64,000 bases of DNA from Serripes groenlandicus (GCA_031761405.1 JASEVX010000013.1:40934601-40998600), one strand, 5' to 3'; shown: positions 30,484-43,044, numbered from the stretch's first letter. Numbers and translations are program-made. The notes: generated from the letters alone by a model not told the origin.

Positions 30484-33251
30484 TTGCTTCTACGTAACGA
30501 AACTAAATCATTTTTAAAAAATTGTAAATCAGAAGCTATGGTTTCAAATTTAGATGTATCGTCTTCTATTAACAAAAGTAACAATGAAATTAACTCAAAT
30601 TCATCAAAACTTAAATTACCGAAAAAAGGATTAAAGATTGCGAACCTGAACATTTGTCATATATCAAACAAATTCGATGAAATTAATTTTCTTCTAAATG
30701 AACCAAACAGCTTAGATATTTAAGGCCTATGTGAAACCTTTTTAGATATTAAAACTAATGATTCTCTTGTGTCTATAAATATTTATACGTTTGAAAGGAA
30801 GGATCGACAGGGGAAATCTGGAGGTGGGATTCTTGTTTATATATCAAATTCCGTCAATTTTAGAAGAAGAACTGATATTGAGATCACTAACATTGAAAGC
30901 ATCTGGTTGGAAATACGTCTACCGCATACTAAACCATTTATTACCTGCTTTATATACCGACCTTCGTCTGAAAATATAGACTGGTTCGAAAAGTTGAACA
31001 AAGAAATAGAGATAGCATCTTCGGACTCTCAAACAGAATAAATCATGTTAGGTGACTTTAATATAGACCTTTACAAAAATGTTCCACAACACTGGACAGA
31101 TATTGTTGAACTATACAACTTAACACAACTCATAAAAACACCAACACGAAAAACTGACAAAATTCAAACATTACTTGATCACATTTATACCAACAAACCA
31201 GAAAATGTTTGTGGTGTCATCGTACCTGTTTATGCTATTTCGGACCATTATCCTATTTGTATGGCGCGGAGTATTTCAAAGGAAAAAACGGGTGGGCGAC
31301 ATATTGAAATTGAGTATCGTGATTTTAAACGATTTGATGAAAACGCTTTTAAAGCAGAACTTACAAGTATGCCATTCGATAATGTAATGGCAACAAACGA
31401 CCCTTCCGAAGCTCTTCATATATGGTATACACCTTTTAATAACGTGTTGGATAACCACGCAAAGTTAAAGAAAAAAAGAGTTAAATCAAGATTTAAACCA
31501 AAATGGCTGACTGCACAAATAAATTATTACAGAAAAAAACGGGACATGTGTCACAAACGAAAAGATTTTACGAATTACAAAATATGGAGAAATAAAGTTA
31601 CTTCACTACTTCAACAAGAAAATACTAATTATAACAAACAAGCAATTGAAAAAAGTAAAAACGCTTGCAACATCTGGAAATATATAAATGAATTGAACCC
31701 AAAACCTAAGACAGCATTACCAAAGTCGCTTAAGGTAAATGACTACGAAGAAGAGTCATGCACACAAATGGCAGAAATATTTAATACACACTTTACCCAC
31801 ATTGCAGATGAATTCAATTTTTCAAATGTTTCTCCAAACTTTCAAAAACTTAACATGTTCATTTCAAGTAAACGTACTGAAACAGATTTCTTTGAAATCA
31901 CTCCAGTTGATGAATATTCTATCCTTTGTGTTCTTAATAAACAAAACATAAACAAGTCGTCAGGAATAGATAACATAGGACCAAAACTACTTAAACTTGC
32001 GGCACCATATATTTCAAAGTCATTAATTTACATATTTAATTTAAGTATAAAGACAGGTATTTTTCCCGATTCGTTGAAATCAGCCAAAGTAACACCTATT
32101 CTCAAAGCTGGTGATAAGAGTGACCCAAACAATTATAGACCTATATCTGTTCTTCCAACTTTATCAAAAATATTTGAAAGACTTATTAATTTGCAGTTGA
32201 AAAACTTCATAGATGACCATAAACTGTTGCACGTAGAACAGTCAGGTTTCCGTAAAAACCATTCTTGTCAAACTACCTTATCTAAGATTGTCGACCAGTG
32301 GCTAAATGATATGGATGAAGGAAATATAACCGGTACTGTTTTCATATATTTCAGCAAGGCATTTGATCTCGTAGATCACTCAATACTGATTGAAAAACTG
32401 ATCTCCTACAAGTTCAAAAGACAAACACTGAACTGGTTCGCATCGTACCTACAGGATAGAAACCAAATAGTTAGTTTTGGAGGTGCTATTTCTCAAAAAA
32501 TAAAGGTAAAGAGCGGTGTTCTCCAGGGTTCAGTCCTTGGCCCGCTACTGTTGTTATTATATGGGAGGATTTACCTTTATATATTAAACACTCAAATATA
32601 GACCTTTTGGCGGACGATGCTACCCTTCATAAATCTGGAAAAAAAATGGCGAATCAGTGTCCCTTCAACTAAATAAAGACCTAGATAATACTAAGTTATG
32701 GTGTCTTGCAAACAGAATGATTTTAAATAATAGTAAAACTAAATCATTACTAATAGGGACAAGTAAAATACTTGCAAATTCTACAGACAATAGCTTAAAA
32801 TTGTATCTAGATGGTAACTTAATTGAAGAGGTATCATCACATAGAGTCTTAGATTCGAAATCGACAAAAATCTGGACTTTAAAGAACAAATTAATAGAAT
32901 ATGCAAAACAATATCTTCAAAGCTAAATGTTTTGTCAAAAATAAAACAATATCTACCTATAAGCACAAGACAACTATTTTATAACAACTATCTCGTTCCG
33001 GTTATAGATTATGGAAGCACTATATGGGGAACTGCTGCGAAAACACAAATAGAACGAATATTTAGGCATCAAAAGAGAGCAGCGAGGATAATTCTAGACA
33101 AACCTCCAGATTTTCCGTCCCGTCAATTGTTTGAAGACTTAAAATGGCTAACAATTTTCAAAAGGATAGACTACAATAATGGAATTCTCCTCTTTAAAAT
33201 AGCAAAAGGCACTGCCCCATCATATTTTGATGAATATTTCAAATGCAAAAC
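30484..33251 (+). pseudogene. LINE ORF2 (endonuclease + reverse transcriptase), inactivated
   Basis: Non-LTR retrotransposon of the CR1/L2/Jockey type. The AP endonuclease starts LKIANLNICHISNK (about 30625), with LGDFNIDL at 31048, LDHIYTN at 31174 and ISDHYPI at 31240. The RT carries NYRPISVLPTLSKIFERL, QSGFRKNH, VLQGSVLGPLL and, after a frameshift, DLLADDATLH. Damage in the otherwise continuous frame: TAA at 30721 and 31039, frameshifts near 32560, 32640 and 32850, and TAT at 32347 where the motif A catalytic Asp (DFSKAFD) is expected. The C-terminal part continues to FDEYFKCK and then runs into a GA microsatellite. The copy cannot be active. Confidence 0.85.

Positions 33252-33337
<86 letters not shown>
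33252..33337. repeat. (GA)n microsatellite
   Basis: 86 bp of GA with one AAAG interruption, followed by TA/GAGATA repeats to about 33390. It replaces the 3' end of the LINE above. Confidence 0.97.
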
Positions 33338-33339
<2 letters not shown>

Positions 33340-33835
33340 TATATATAAAGAAAGAGAGATATATATATAGAGAGATATATAGAAAGGGATAGACAGTGTG
33401 AGAGAGAAGGAGAGGCGGAAGAGATCTTTTTAATAAAAGAGCTTACTATTTATAATGTTGACACTCAACTGTCCATATGTTTAATTGTTTGTTTGTTTGA
33501 TTCCTAATGTATTATATTATGATTGTATTTGTAATTATATGATATCGTTTTAGAAGGCATTATGGGAGATTAGTGTTAACTTACTAAATGAATCACCTTC
33601 TTACAAATATTATTATTATTATTATTATTAAGAATCAACAGCTTTCATTTCATTTACGTTTTCTGGACCCATTAACTACTATGTCATCACTAGGATAATT
33701 AGGATGATATTGGTTCTTTTGATTTTAATATCAGCCTGTGGATACATGTACTCCGAGATACTGCTTGTTACTTTGCAGGATTTTATACACTTTGATTTAT
33801 GTGTTGCTTTTTTGTGGAATTCAACGATATTATTA
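33338..33835. other. Short intergenic spacer with TA, GAGA and ATT repeats
   Basis: TATATA and GAGATA tracts to 33390 and a (TTA)n run at about 33609-33630. No gene. Confidence 0.5.
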
Positions 33836-33903
33836 AACCATTCCCACATACAGACGCTTGTAGACGCCTTTGCAGCAGGCAAAATGGAGAAATCAAAACA
33901 CAA
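33836..33903. mobile_element. MITE family 1 left-end fragment
   Basis: ACCATTCCCACATACAGACG, GCAGCAGGC and AAAATGGAGAAAT match the MITE left part. It directly joins LINE sequence. Confidence 0.45.
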
Positions 33904-34483
33904 GTTGATCATGTTGTATAAAATGAAAAACAGTATAACTCCAGAATATTTATCTAATCAAGTCCCAACTATGGTAGGTCATAATTCTCAATATGCCTTA
34001 AGAAACTCTGATACCTTACCAACAATCCACTCTACAACAACACTGTATTATAATTCGTTTCTTCATTCATCAATAAGAGAATGGAATACATGATCACTCG
34101 AAATCCAAAATGCTGAGACTGTAAGATCTTTTAAACTATATTACGAAACCACCTCTATATTATTACCACGGGGATAGGTACTCAGAGGTATGACATACCC
34201 GATTAAGAACAAAATGTAGTGGACTCAACCATCATTTTTTCTCAGGAATGTTGTTGATTCTTCCCTTTGCAGATGTGGACAAATTGAATCCCCTTTACAT
34301 TACCTACTTGAATGTCCCCTCTACAATAATATAAGACATGGCATGCTAAAAGACGTTCCACAAAACATTAGGCTTGATATTTTGTTATATGGAAATCGAA
34401 ACTCACCAATCTCAGTAAATAATGCTATTTTTGAATCAGTTCCTCAATTTATGATCGAAACCAAAAGGTTTAGATCACGATAA
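33890..34483 (+). pseudogene. 3' end of a second LINE (RT C-terminal region)
   Basis: The frame to 34093 reads HKLIMLYKMKNSITPEYL and NSFLHSSIREWNT before a stop. After frame changes come RNVVDSSLCRCGQIESPLH, a Cys-His zinc-finger-like segment ending LLECPLY, and DILLYGNRNSP, with a terminal stop near 34481. The segment overlaps in homology with the end of the previous LINE, so it is a different element, 5'-truncated. Confidence 0.7.
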
Positions 34484-34489
34484 TTAACC

Positions 34490-34890
34490 CCTTTCAATAA
34501 TTACTTTTTTGTTAACTTGCAACTCTTTATGAATCTTTTTATGTTATATTTCATTTGGTATGGATAGTTGACGTATACATTAACCTACCTCCCATACGCG
34601 TACCTACCCTCCTTTATCTATTTTCTTCTCTCTTTATATATATCGCGTTCTCCCTATTTCGCTCTCTCTTGCTCTCTCTCCACTCGCTATTATGTATATT
34701 TATTCTTGTATGATAAGTTACAAAGCTAAAGTCAGCTGATAGTAAATATTATACCGTGCTTCCTGTAAATCAATCTTTATTGGAGAGGACCTAAACTAAT
34801 TAGCTTTGAGTTTTTAGTCCAATACATTTCTCCATTGTATATTTCTTGATGTTTCCTACTATGTAAAATATTTGAGAATTAAATATGTTT
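34490..34890. other. Intergenic, pyrimidine-rich
   Basis: A CTCTCT-type stretch near 34625-34680, otherwise AT-rich. No gene. Confidence 0.4.
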
Positions 34891-34893
34891 AAA

Positions 34894-35018
34894 CTAAATT
34901 TCCACAATATTTTCAACTCTATTCAATATTTATATTTTCAAAAAAAGAAATTTCCACCTTTTTGTTGGTATGTTCTCAAAGTCCTCTGCTGCAGATGTAT
35001 GCTATGTGGGAAAGGGAG
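34894..35018. mobile_element. MITE family 1, right half
   Basis: TTTCCACAATATTTTCAACT, then TCCTCTGCTGCAGATGTATG and TATGTGGGAAAGGG. The left half is absent. Confidence 0.55.
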
Positions 35019-35099
35019 GGTTTGCTTTGCTTCAGAGGCGTCGAAAACGTGTGTGTATTGGGGCGGTAGATATATGTCGGTTTGGGAGAGGGTTGTCCC

Positions 35100-36518
35100 C
35101 ATCCCTTAAGCTGTGACAGTCACTTGTGCGTCGGCGTTGCAACTTTGGTAAAAGTTTTGCATGCAAGGCTTTTTCTCGAAAACCACTATGATATTGCTTT
35201 TAAACTTCACACACTTATTGTACAATATCAAATGACCTTGCAGAACAATTCCCAACAATCTATATCAGATAATGACACAATTATGCCCCTGTTTTTACTT
35301 AGAAATTCTGGTTAAAGTTTTGCATGCAACTACATTAAGAAACCATGTCTTAGTAACTACTTGATGCAATGCATTGAAATTTTATCCAACCCTTTCCAAC
35401 TGCCACACCTATGTAAACAAATAAATGTAATAACTCTGTCTAGCATATCATGCAAATTATGGCCTTTTTTTGACTAAAATAATTCTCGTTAAATTTTGCG
35501 TGAAACTACATTAAGAGTCCATATCTTAGTAACTACTTAATGCAATGCATTGAAACGTTATACAATCCTTTACAACTATCACATCTATATAAACAATCAA
35601 GTATAATAACTCTTTCCAGCATATACTGCAAATATGGCCCTTTTTTAACTATGAAATTTTCGTTCAAGTTTTGCATGCAACTACATTAAGAGTCCATCTC
35701 TTAGTAACTACTTGATGCATTGCATTGAAACGTTATACAACCATTTCCATCCACCAGACCTATGTAAACAATTAAGTATAATAACTCTATCCAGCATATG
35801 ATGCAAATTATGGCCCTTTTTTACTTAGACATTCTTGTTAAAGTGTTGCGTGCATCTACACTAAGAGTCGATATCCTAGTAACTACTTGATGCATTGCAT
35901 AGAAACTTTATACAACCCTTCACAACCATCACAACTATATAAACAATCACGTTTGATAACTCTTTACAGCATATAATGCAAATTATGGCCCTTTTTTTAC
36001 TTGGAAATTCTGCTTAAAGTTTTGCATGCAAGGTACTATTATGGATATATCTCAGTAACCACTAATGATGTTGACTTGAAACTTCATTCACGTCTTCAAG
36101 GGTGTCAGATAGTCAAGTAAGATAACTCTTGTATGAATTTTGTACACATTATGGCCCTTGTTTGACTTTGATAATGTAGTTAAAGTTGTGCATGCATGGT
36201 ACTATCATGCACATATCTCAGTAACAACTCAGGAATTGATTTAAAACTTCAATATAGTCTTTAAAGGTATCAAACAATCAGCTTAGGTAACGCCTGACTG
36301 AATTTATGATGAATTTTGGCCCTTATTGAAGTTAGAAATTTGGGTTAAAGTTTTGCATACAAGGCCTTTTTTCACAAACAGCAGATACTATTAAAACAAG
36401 TCTTATCCGACTTAATTTATAGTATTATACTATGAAGCCACTATCTCAGTAACAACTGTTGACTATAGTATCAAATGGCCAAATAGTCGAGCATGCTGTC
36501 TTGCCGACAGCTCTCGTT
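35100..36518. repeat. Degenerate ~175-bp tandem array ending in a hairpin
   Basis: Units repeat AAAGTTTTGCATGCAA, then CTCAGTAACTAC/CTTAGTAACTAC, TTGAAAC, AACAATCAAGTATAATAACT and TTATGGCCCTTTTTT. Unit landmarks at 35329, 35505, 35680 and 35855 are 175-176 bp apart; further, more diverged units follow near 36030 and 36200. The array closes with GTCGAGCATGCTGTC...GACAGCTC at 36503-36514, a hairpin I recall at the end of this bivalve repeat class. Confidence 0.7.
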
Positions 36519-36519
36519 A

Positions 36520-37145
36520 TCCTTGTTTTCAAATCATAACTAAAATGGTGCATTGTTTTTTACTTCTTTATGGGAGATTTGTAACTGTTGAACCTGTATC
36601 CGATACAGACGACTTTTAACGCATTTGAAACAGGCGACATTTGAAAAAAATGCTGGGGTAAAATATAAAATGACATAATGCTATGCTGATCAATATAGAA
36701 TTGTGCGCGTGCGCAGTTTGACCAGAGTCTAATTCAACCATCATTACTTAGCGTTAAGTAATAATAAAAACGCCAAAATATTTCATTTCTTAACAAGTAT
36801 TGTTAGTAAAGAAGGTAAATATTTATGTCAACTTAGTCATTTACTTAAATGCATCCCACCATTCATGTTCTACAGAATAATAGGGAAACAAAACTTTCGA
36901 AATATGCTTTTTAAGTATTAAAGTATTTCTTAGCGCTAAGTAAGTTTGATGGAATTGAACCCTTTTTTTTTACATTTGATGAAAAAGCGGGAATTAACGA
37001 GTCTCCATTGAATTTTCGTTGTTAATTATTTGAAAAAAGAGATAGCAACATGGCATTTCTATGCTTTCACGCAATGAGTGGTTTTAACCTGTGTCGAGTT
37101 GTTGATGTCCGTCTGTAATACAGGACATCCATCACATGACACCAA
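36520..37145. other. Intergenic; contains a GGAAC/AGCGCTAAG-type word shared with 40.98 kb
   Basis: No gene. TTACTTAGCGTTAAGTAATA (about 36745) and TTAGCGCTAAGTAAG (36930) recur near 40985 (TTACTTAGCGCTAAGTAATA), a short palindromic motif that probably marks a dispersed repeat. Confidence 0.4.
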
Positions 37146-37149
37146 TTTA

Positions 37150-37345
37150 GACGCCCATATACATATTATCAGGAGTATAGGCTTCTCTCCTTGGCGCTCA
37201 GGGTTGCAGGGTTAGCATTACGACTGACTGGCTAGTGTCAGGATAAGTGGACCAGTAGTAGTGGTCACTTATCCAGGAAACGCCGTGATATAACTGAAAC
37301 AATGTTGAAAGCGGCGTAAAACCTAAAACAATCATTCAATCGATC
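37150..37345 (+). mobile_element. SINE-C copy
   Basis: Contains CTCCTTGGCGCTCAGGGTTG, GACCAGTAGTAGTGGTCAC, CAGGAAACGCCGTGATATAA and the tail TTGAAAGCGGCGTAAAACC with ATTCAATCGATC repeats. The 5' head is poor. Confidence 0.65.
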
Positions 37346-37464
37346 AACATAGTATCAGGAACGTAGATAAGACGGACTAGCAACTCACAATGAACGACAG
37401 AATAATTTAGATGAGATATACTTTTAGATTAAATGGTGAAATAGTGATTCAATATAAAATAACA

Positions 37465-37690
37465 ATTGATTGAGTGTTTTTGGGCTTTTTTTTTACGCCG
37501 CTTTCAACATTACTTTATTCATATCACGGCGTTTCCTTGGTTAGTTACCAGTACTATCCTGAGAGCAGCAAACAGTCATAATGATAATCCTGCGTCGCTG
37601 AGCGCCAAGGAGGGTAGCCATCACTGCCATTTTTAAAGTATATAGTATGACCCGGCCGGGGATCGAAACCACGTCCTCCCACGCTACGAT
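37465..37690 (-). mobile_element. SINE-C copy, inverted relative to its neighbour
   Basis: Reads on the minus strand from the head near 37650-37690 (CCCGGCCGGG at 37651) through GAGCGCCAAGGAGG-complement body sequence to the tail at 37465 (AATTGATTGAG). With 37150-37345 it forms a tail-to-tail inverted pair. Confidence 0.7.
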
Positions 37691-37838
37691 AACAAGTCGA
37701 TATACTTGTACACTTCTTTGTACGTTATATAAAATCTAGTTTTCCTGCCTGTATACTAGACAGACAGACATGCGTGTAGACTATGTAATGTTTGAATATA
37801 AAAATCAGATAAAAGGTGGTTTTAAAGGTTAGCTTTAA

Positions 37839-38185
37839 AGGTGCTGAACTGCAGATTATAAATAATATAGTCAAAGTTTTAAAACTGTTCAAAAGTTGTC
37901 TTGAAATATTAGAATCATAATTCCGGAATAAAATGAGAGCAATCATTTCATTTTCCAGTACCATAAACATCTAAATATTGATCGTGTATGCTTCATTGTT
38001 ACTGGGTAGACATACCCAGTAAGTCGAATTTTGAAAATTTTCATGACTTTCAATTGACAGTTGTTCACTTTTTACTGCCAAAATAGTTTTGAAGTACTTC
38101 TTACTTACTTAGTTGTAAATATTAGCAATATTTACCTACATTTCAACATTTCATAATTTTGATCTCAATCTGGAGTTCAGCACCT
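37839..38185. mobile_element. TTAA-flanked MITE (family 2)
   Basis: 347 bp. It starts AGGTGCTGAACTGCAGATT and ends AATCTGGAGTTCAGCACCT, an inverted repeat of about 19 bp with one mismatch. TTAA lies on both sides (37835-37838 and 38186-38189). The left part recurs at 45672 next to the 45.9-kb minisatellite. Confidence 0.8.
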
Positions 38186-38283
38186 TTAAGTCTATATAAA
38201 ACAATCTTATTTATATTGTTATTCTAGCTTTGACTGTACCATGAGTACATGTGCTTGCAGTATTTGTAGTCATATCGTATTAT

Positions 38284-38307
38284 TGACGCCGCGTTGAAAC
38301 GCGGTGT
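38284..38307. repeat. Short GC-rich hairpin
   Basis: GACGCCGCGTT and ACGCGGTGTC pair around GAA, with one G-T position. Same design as 2357-2381. Confidence 0.6.
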
Positions 38308-38309
38308 CA

Positions 38310-38850
38310 GTATTGAATAGGTTTCAATTTTGTACCATGGGGTTGCGTAATCGAATAGGGAGCAACCAACATTATTATTGTTAAGAAACAATCTGCAATA
38401 TGTTTTGAAAAAAAAACCAAACCTTTATGAATCAATAAATTGTATTAACTGATTTAAGAAACAACAAGTTACAAAATACGTAAGTCTTCTACCGTTATTA
38501 CAAAACTTTAGACACATTTAATGGATATTTAATAACTTTCCCCAACTTCCTAGGCTACGCTTTTGTAATAATTTGGTTTACGGCCTTGACGACCCGTTTC
38601 ATCAAAGTTCAGAAAAAAAGTTGATGAAGATGGTTTTGCCTATTAATAAAATTATGTTGTATTTCTAAACTTAAAACGCTCCTTCCCATACAGTTTGTTC
38701 ATTCAGACTATTATATTCTTGCTATATGTTGACAATACATGTGAACTTTAATTTCGTAAATGCTCAATTTTGATAATTAAAATTAAGAAACTTCAGCTTG
38801 TATGACACATTATAGTTGCGGTCAATGTTAAGCAAACTGTAAACCAAATG
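38310..38850. other. Intergenic upstream of the satellite
   Basis: AT-rich, no gene or recognised repeat. Confidence 0.4.
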
Positions 38851-39835
38851 GGTTTAGGACTGAACTTGTCATTTCACGACTAAACTTCACATGCTGAATA
38901 TCACATAGATCTTAGCATATAAAACGTCTAATCCCTACGTCAAAATTGACCCTTTCTGCTCTTGATACCTATAGTTACCTAACTGTAGTTATTTATTTAA
39001 CACTTGGAAACTGATTTGCGAAGGATGGAGGGTCATTAGCTCCATAGGCTGAATGTCAGTCGAGCTTATGTGATGGAGAATTGTTATTCTCATTTGTTTG
39101 TCCGTGCGTTGGTTAAAGATACTTTAAAATTATTCTCCTCTCAAACATATTGGCCGATTTTCAAATACTATTGACAAATTGGTTTAGGACTGAACTTGTC
39201 ATTTCACGACTAAACTTCACATGCTGAATATCACATAGATCTTAGCATATAAAACGTCTAATCCCTACGTCAAAATTGACCCTTTCTGCTCTTGATACCT
39301 ATAGTTACCTAACTGTAGTTATTTATTTAACACTTGGAAACTGATTTGCGAAGGATGGAGGGTCATTAGCTCCATAGGCTGAATGTCAGTCGAGCTTATG
39401 TGATGGAGAATTGTTATTCTCATTTGTTTGTCCGTGCGTTGGTTAAAGATACTTTAAAATTATTCTCCTCTCAAACATATTGGGCCGATTTTCAAATACT
39501 ATTGACAAATGTGTTTAGGACTGAACTTGTCATTTCACGACTAAACTTCACATGCTGAATATCACATAGATCTTAGCATATACAACGTCTAATCCCTATG
39601 TCAAAATTGACCCTTTCTGCTCTTGATACCTATAGTTACCTAACTGTAGTTATTTATTTAACACTTGGAAACTGATTTGCGAAGGATGGAGGGTCATTAG
39701 CTCCATAGGCTGCATGTCAGTCGAGCTTGTGTGATGGAGAAATGTTATTCTCATTTGTTTGTCCGTGCGTTGGTTAAAGATACTTTAATATTATTCTCCT
39801 CTCAAACATATTGGCCGATTTTCAAATACTATTGA
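38851..39835. repeat. Satellite: three tandem ~330-bp units
   Basis: Units 38851-39180, 39181-39511 and 39512-39835, each beginning near GTTTAGGACTGAACTTGTC. Units 1 and 2 are nearly identical; unit 3 has a handful of substitutions. No open frame is conserved across units. The array ends against a CT microsatellite. Collapse or extra copies in the real genome are possible. Confidence 0.92.
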
Positions 39836-39861
39836 AGAAATGACACTTGGAGGACATCCCC

Positions 39862-40500
<639 letters not shown>

Positions 40501-40504
40501 TACA

Positions 40505-41515
40505 AGATGACACTGAAAAAGTTAATTGTAGCTCTGTCCGGTAGAGAAAGGTTAGTTATGCATATGCCTACAACGTATCTCTTAATTAAACGTTAAGAAG
40601 GAACAACAAAATCTATCTTTGAAGAAGCAATTATCGGATGGCGAATAGACCTGAAAAGTTCCTTTTGCCACAACGTTTCAAACACGATTAGATAATCATA
40701 CTTTCATTCGTTAAGATTTTCCATAATTTTGCTGAAATCATGTTTCAAAGTCCTTTGTTGCATAGTCATTCTATGTGTGAAAGAGCTAGGTTAATCTTAC
40801 GTTGGTGGTGATGAATTTAAGTTCTTGAATATGATGTCAGCTTTATATTGTTCTAAACATAGTGGTTCTAGGCAAAGTTAAATACGTCTAAGTCTTACCA
40901 GATTCTTCACAGTCCGCATGATGATGATATCCCCTAACAACTGTATTCATTGTAACAAACACCTGGGTTCAGTTCCACCAACCTTACTTAGCGCTAAGTA
41001 ATACTTAAATACTTAGAGGCATATTTCATCATTCTTGTTTCACTAATCAACAATAATTGTTATTCAGCAAGGTAACTATCATCTACTTAAATGCAGTCCT
41101 CCATTCATGTTTTACACAATAGTAGGAAAATAAAAATGGTGAGATACTTTTATAAGTTTTTAATAGCCATTCTCTGTAAGCATTTAAACTATCTGGGCAC
41201 TCATGGTCACGGATTTTGCTTTAACTTCTTCCACATGTGTACATTCAAGAAAAATAATGTTAGAAATTCCAAATTGCCCTCTTGCCATGGAAACAGTGTG
41301 CAAAGTTGAGTTTTTTAGAAAAGTGCAATATTTACCACTTGTTATTAAAAAAAAAGCAGCGAAATTCCAATTAAGTGCATTACATAAACAAACAGATAGA
41401 TAAACATTTGCTAAATCAAATGCAAGAAAAAAGCTACAAGAAAAAAATTACAAATTACCTCCCTTATTTACTTGGAAGAATAAAATAAACATGAATTACC
41501 TCCCGTGGAATTTTA
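40505..41515. other. Intergenic; MITE fragment and an inverted repeat piece
   Basis: 40735-40790 resembles the right end of MITE family 1 (CTTTGTTGCATAGTCATT, TATGTGTGAAAGAG). 41160-41290 (AATAGCCATTCTCTGTAAGC) is the inverse of sequence at 41911 and 46322. No gene. Confidence 0.45.
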
Positions 41516-41519
41516 GATT

Positions 41520-41740
41520 TTTGTTTTATTGGGGTTTTGATTCGTTTTGACATATTGTCAGTTATATCACAGCAACAATTTACTTGTTCGTGATCCCTGA
41601 GTAAACAAACCAGTACTATCCAAGGAAATCTACTTTGCCCAAGGGAACCATAATTTGTGCCCGGCGCTTTTGGATCGAACCTGTGACTCTTGGTTCCAAA
41701 TCCAAGACGTTACCATTCGGCGAAGGCAGATTGATTTTAG
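41520..41740 (-). mobile_element. tRNA-headed SINE
   Basis: On the minus strand the head reads CGCCGAATGGTAACGTCTTG (box A) and CACAGGTTCGATCCAAAAG (box B). The tail is at 41525 (TTATTGGGGTTTTGA). Not a functional tRNA: the body continues for over 150 bp and no cloverleaf closes. Confidence 0.65.
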
Positions 41741-42124
41741 ATTGATTTGTTATCATGACATCTAATTATAAATTTGTTTAAGGATCACAATTTTCCAGGT
41801 TTAGATGTGTATACCTGTAGTTTCTACTTCTTTTTTGAGTTAGGCACTATTTCAAATGAGTTCAAATTTGTATAGAATCTATGCACAGAGTGAAGACTGA
41901 TGAGAATGTATGCAAATGCTTACAGAGAATGGCTATTAAATAGCATAACAAAATGTCAAATATACACTGTAAAAAAACGTTTCGTGAAAGTGGCAATGGT
42001 CAATAATTGCAATTTCTCACAACGTGCCCGAACTTTAATCTCCTAATCAGGGACAACCTTATGCAAATGGCAACGTGTGAATGAATTTGAAATAAGTTAA
42101 TTTTCTGCCACGGACGGCATCTGT

Positions 42125-42340
42125 ATAGTTTAGTTTAAACTTATTTATTTTACATCGATTGCGAAACAAGCCTTGGGCTTAGATTAATCACGCTCGATGT
42201 CTGCTTCCTGGAGACTTCACCGGTACTCGCGCCGTTTGTGTGGAAAAATCCCAAAGTCAGGACCCGCTCATCACGGGACTCGAACCAGGGACCTTTGATA
42301 CGAGAGGCCGACGCTCTACCTCTGCACCACTGTCTTCCAC
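42125..42340 (-). mobile_element. SINE-B, full length
   Basis: Minus strand: head with CAGAGGTAGAGCGTCGGCC and box B CTGGTTCGAGTCCCG, AAACGGCGCGAGTACCGG, AGGAAGCAGACATCGAGCG, then TTTCGCAATCGATGTAAAAT. The best-preserved SINE-B here. Confidence 0.75.
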
Positions 42341-42344
42341 CTGA

Positions 42345-42530
42345 GCATTTACGTCACGATGTTACCATGGTGATAAACAGGCCAGGTATATAAGCCTTAC
42401 CCTCAAACAGCTAAGAGGGCTTTTTTTATGTAACTGAAAGTAGAGAGAGATTTGGAGTCTTGTTCAGGCTGGTTGTTTTCGAGAGGGACGCCTCACGGAA
42501 AATGTGAAAGAAAAACTGCTTAACACTTTA
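42345..42530 (+). promoter_or_regulatory. TATA-containing block D1, paralogous to D2
   Basis: CGTCACGATGTTACC, GCCAGGTATATAAGCCTTAC, GAGGGCTTTTTTTATGTAAC and GAGAGGGACGCCT are shared with 47735-47910. TATATAAG at 42387-42394 is a good TATA box, and conservation continues about 120 bp downstream as a promoter plus leader might. It could equally be part of a repeat. Confidence 0.4.
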
Positions 42531-43044
42531 GATACGTTGATACTGACACGAACTATAAATTTAGGTTATCATTGTTGTTATGTTATGTATCACCTGTTGT
42601 TTTTCTACTGAGATAGAGTTAGTCAGAAAACATAAATAGGTCAATATATTTAGTTTCGTTCGTGTATTTTACTACCGAAAGTCGGTCCGATAAACAAAAT
42701 AAGATGTGTTAATTTAGTTTAAAAATAAGTATTTAGTGTTTTTCATAGCTTTGACTATATATACGCGTTTTGTTGTTGTTTGAAGCATCATTAAAAATAT
42801 TAATTGTTGATTTTGTAATGGCAGAAGACAGGTTGTTTGTGTCTTACTATTGGTGCGCGCTACTATTGTAAATTCGTAAGTCGTAAACAAACAAGTCAAG
42901 TCTTGTGATTTATGGAATAAAAGTCTGACAAATCCGAATTCGGTGCATTGCTATCTTGTAGATATGATTGAACGTTGCAAATGTATGTAGGCCAGCTTGC
43001 AAGTGTGCATACTAACTTGTCCTTGAGATAGTAGTTAAGACAAA

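Noticed and set aside
35100..36518. CRISPR-like array
   Set aside because: The repeats are degenerate along their whole length with no conserved repeat/unique spacer pattern, and the genome is animal.
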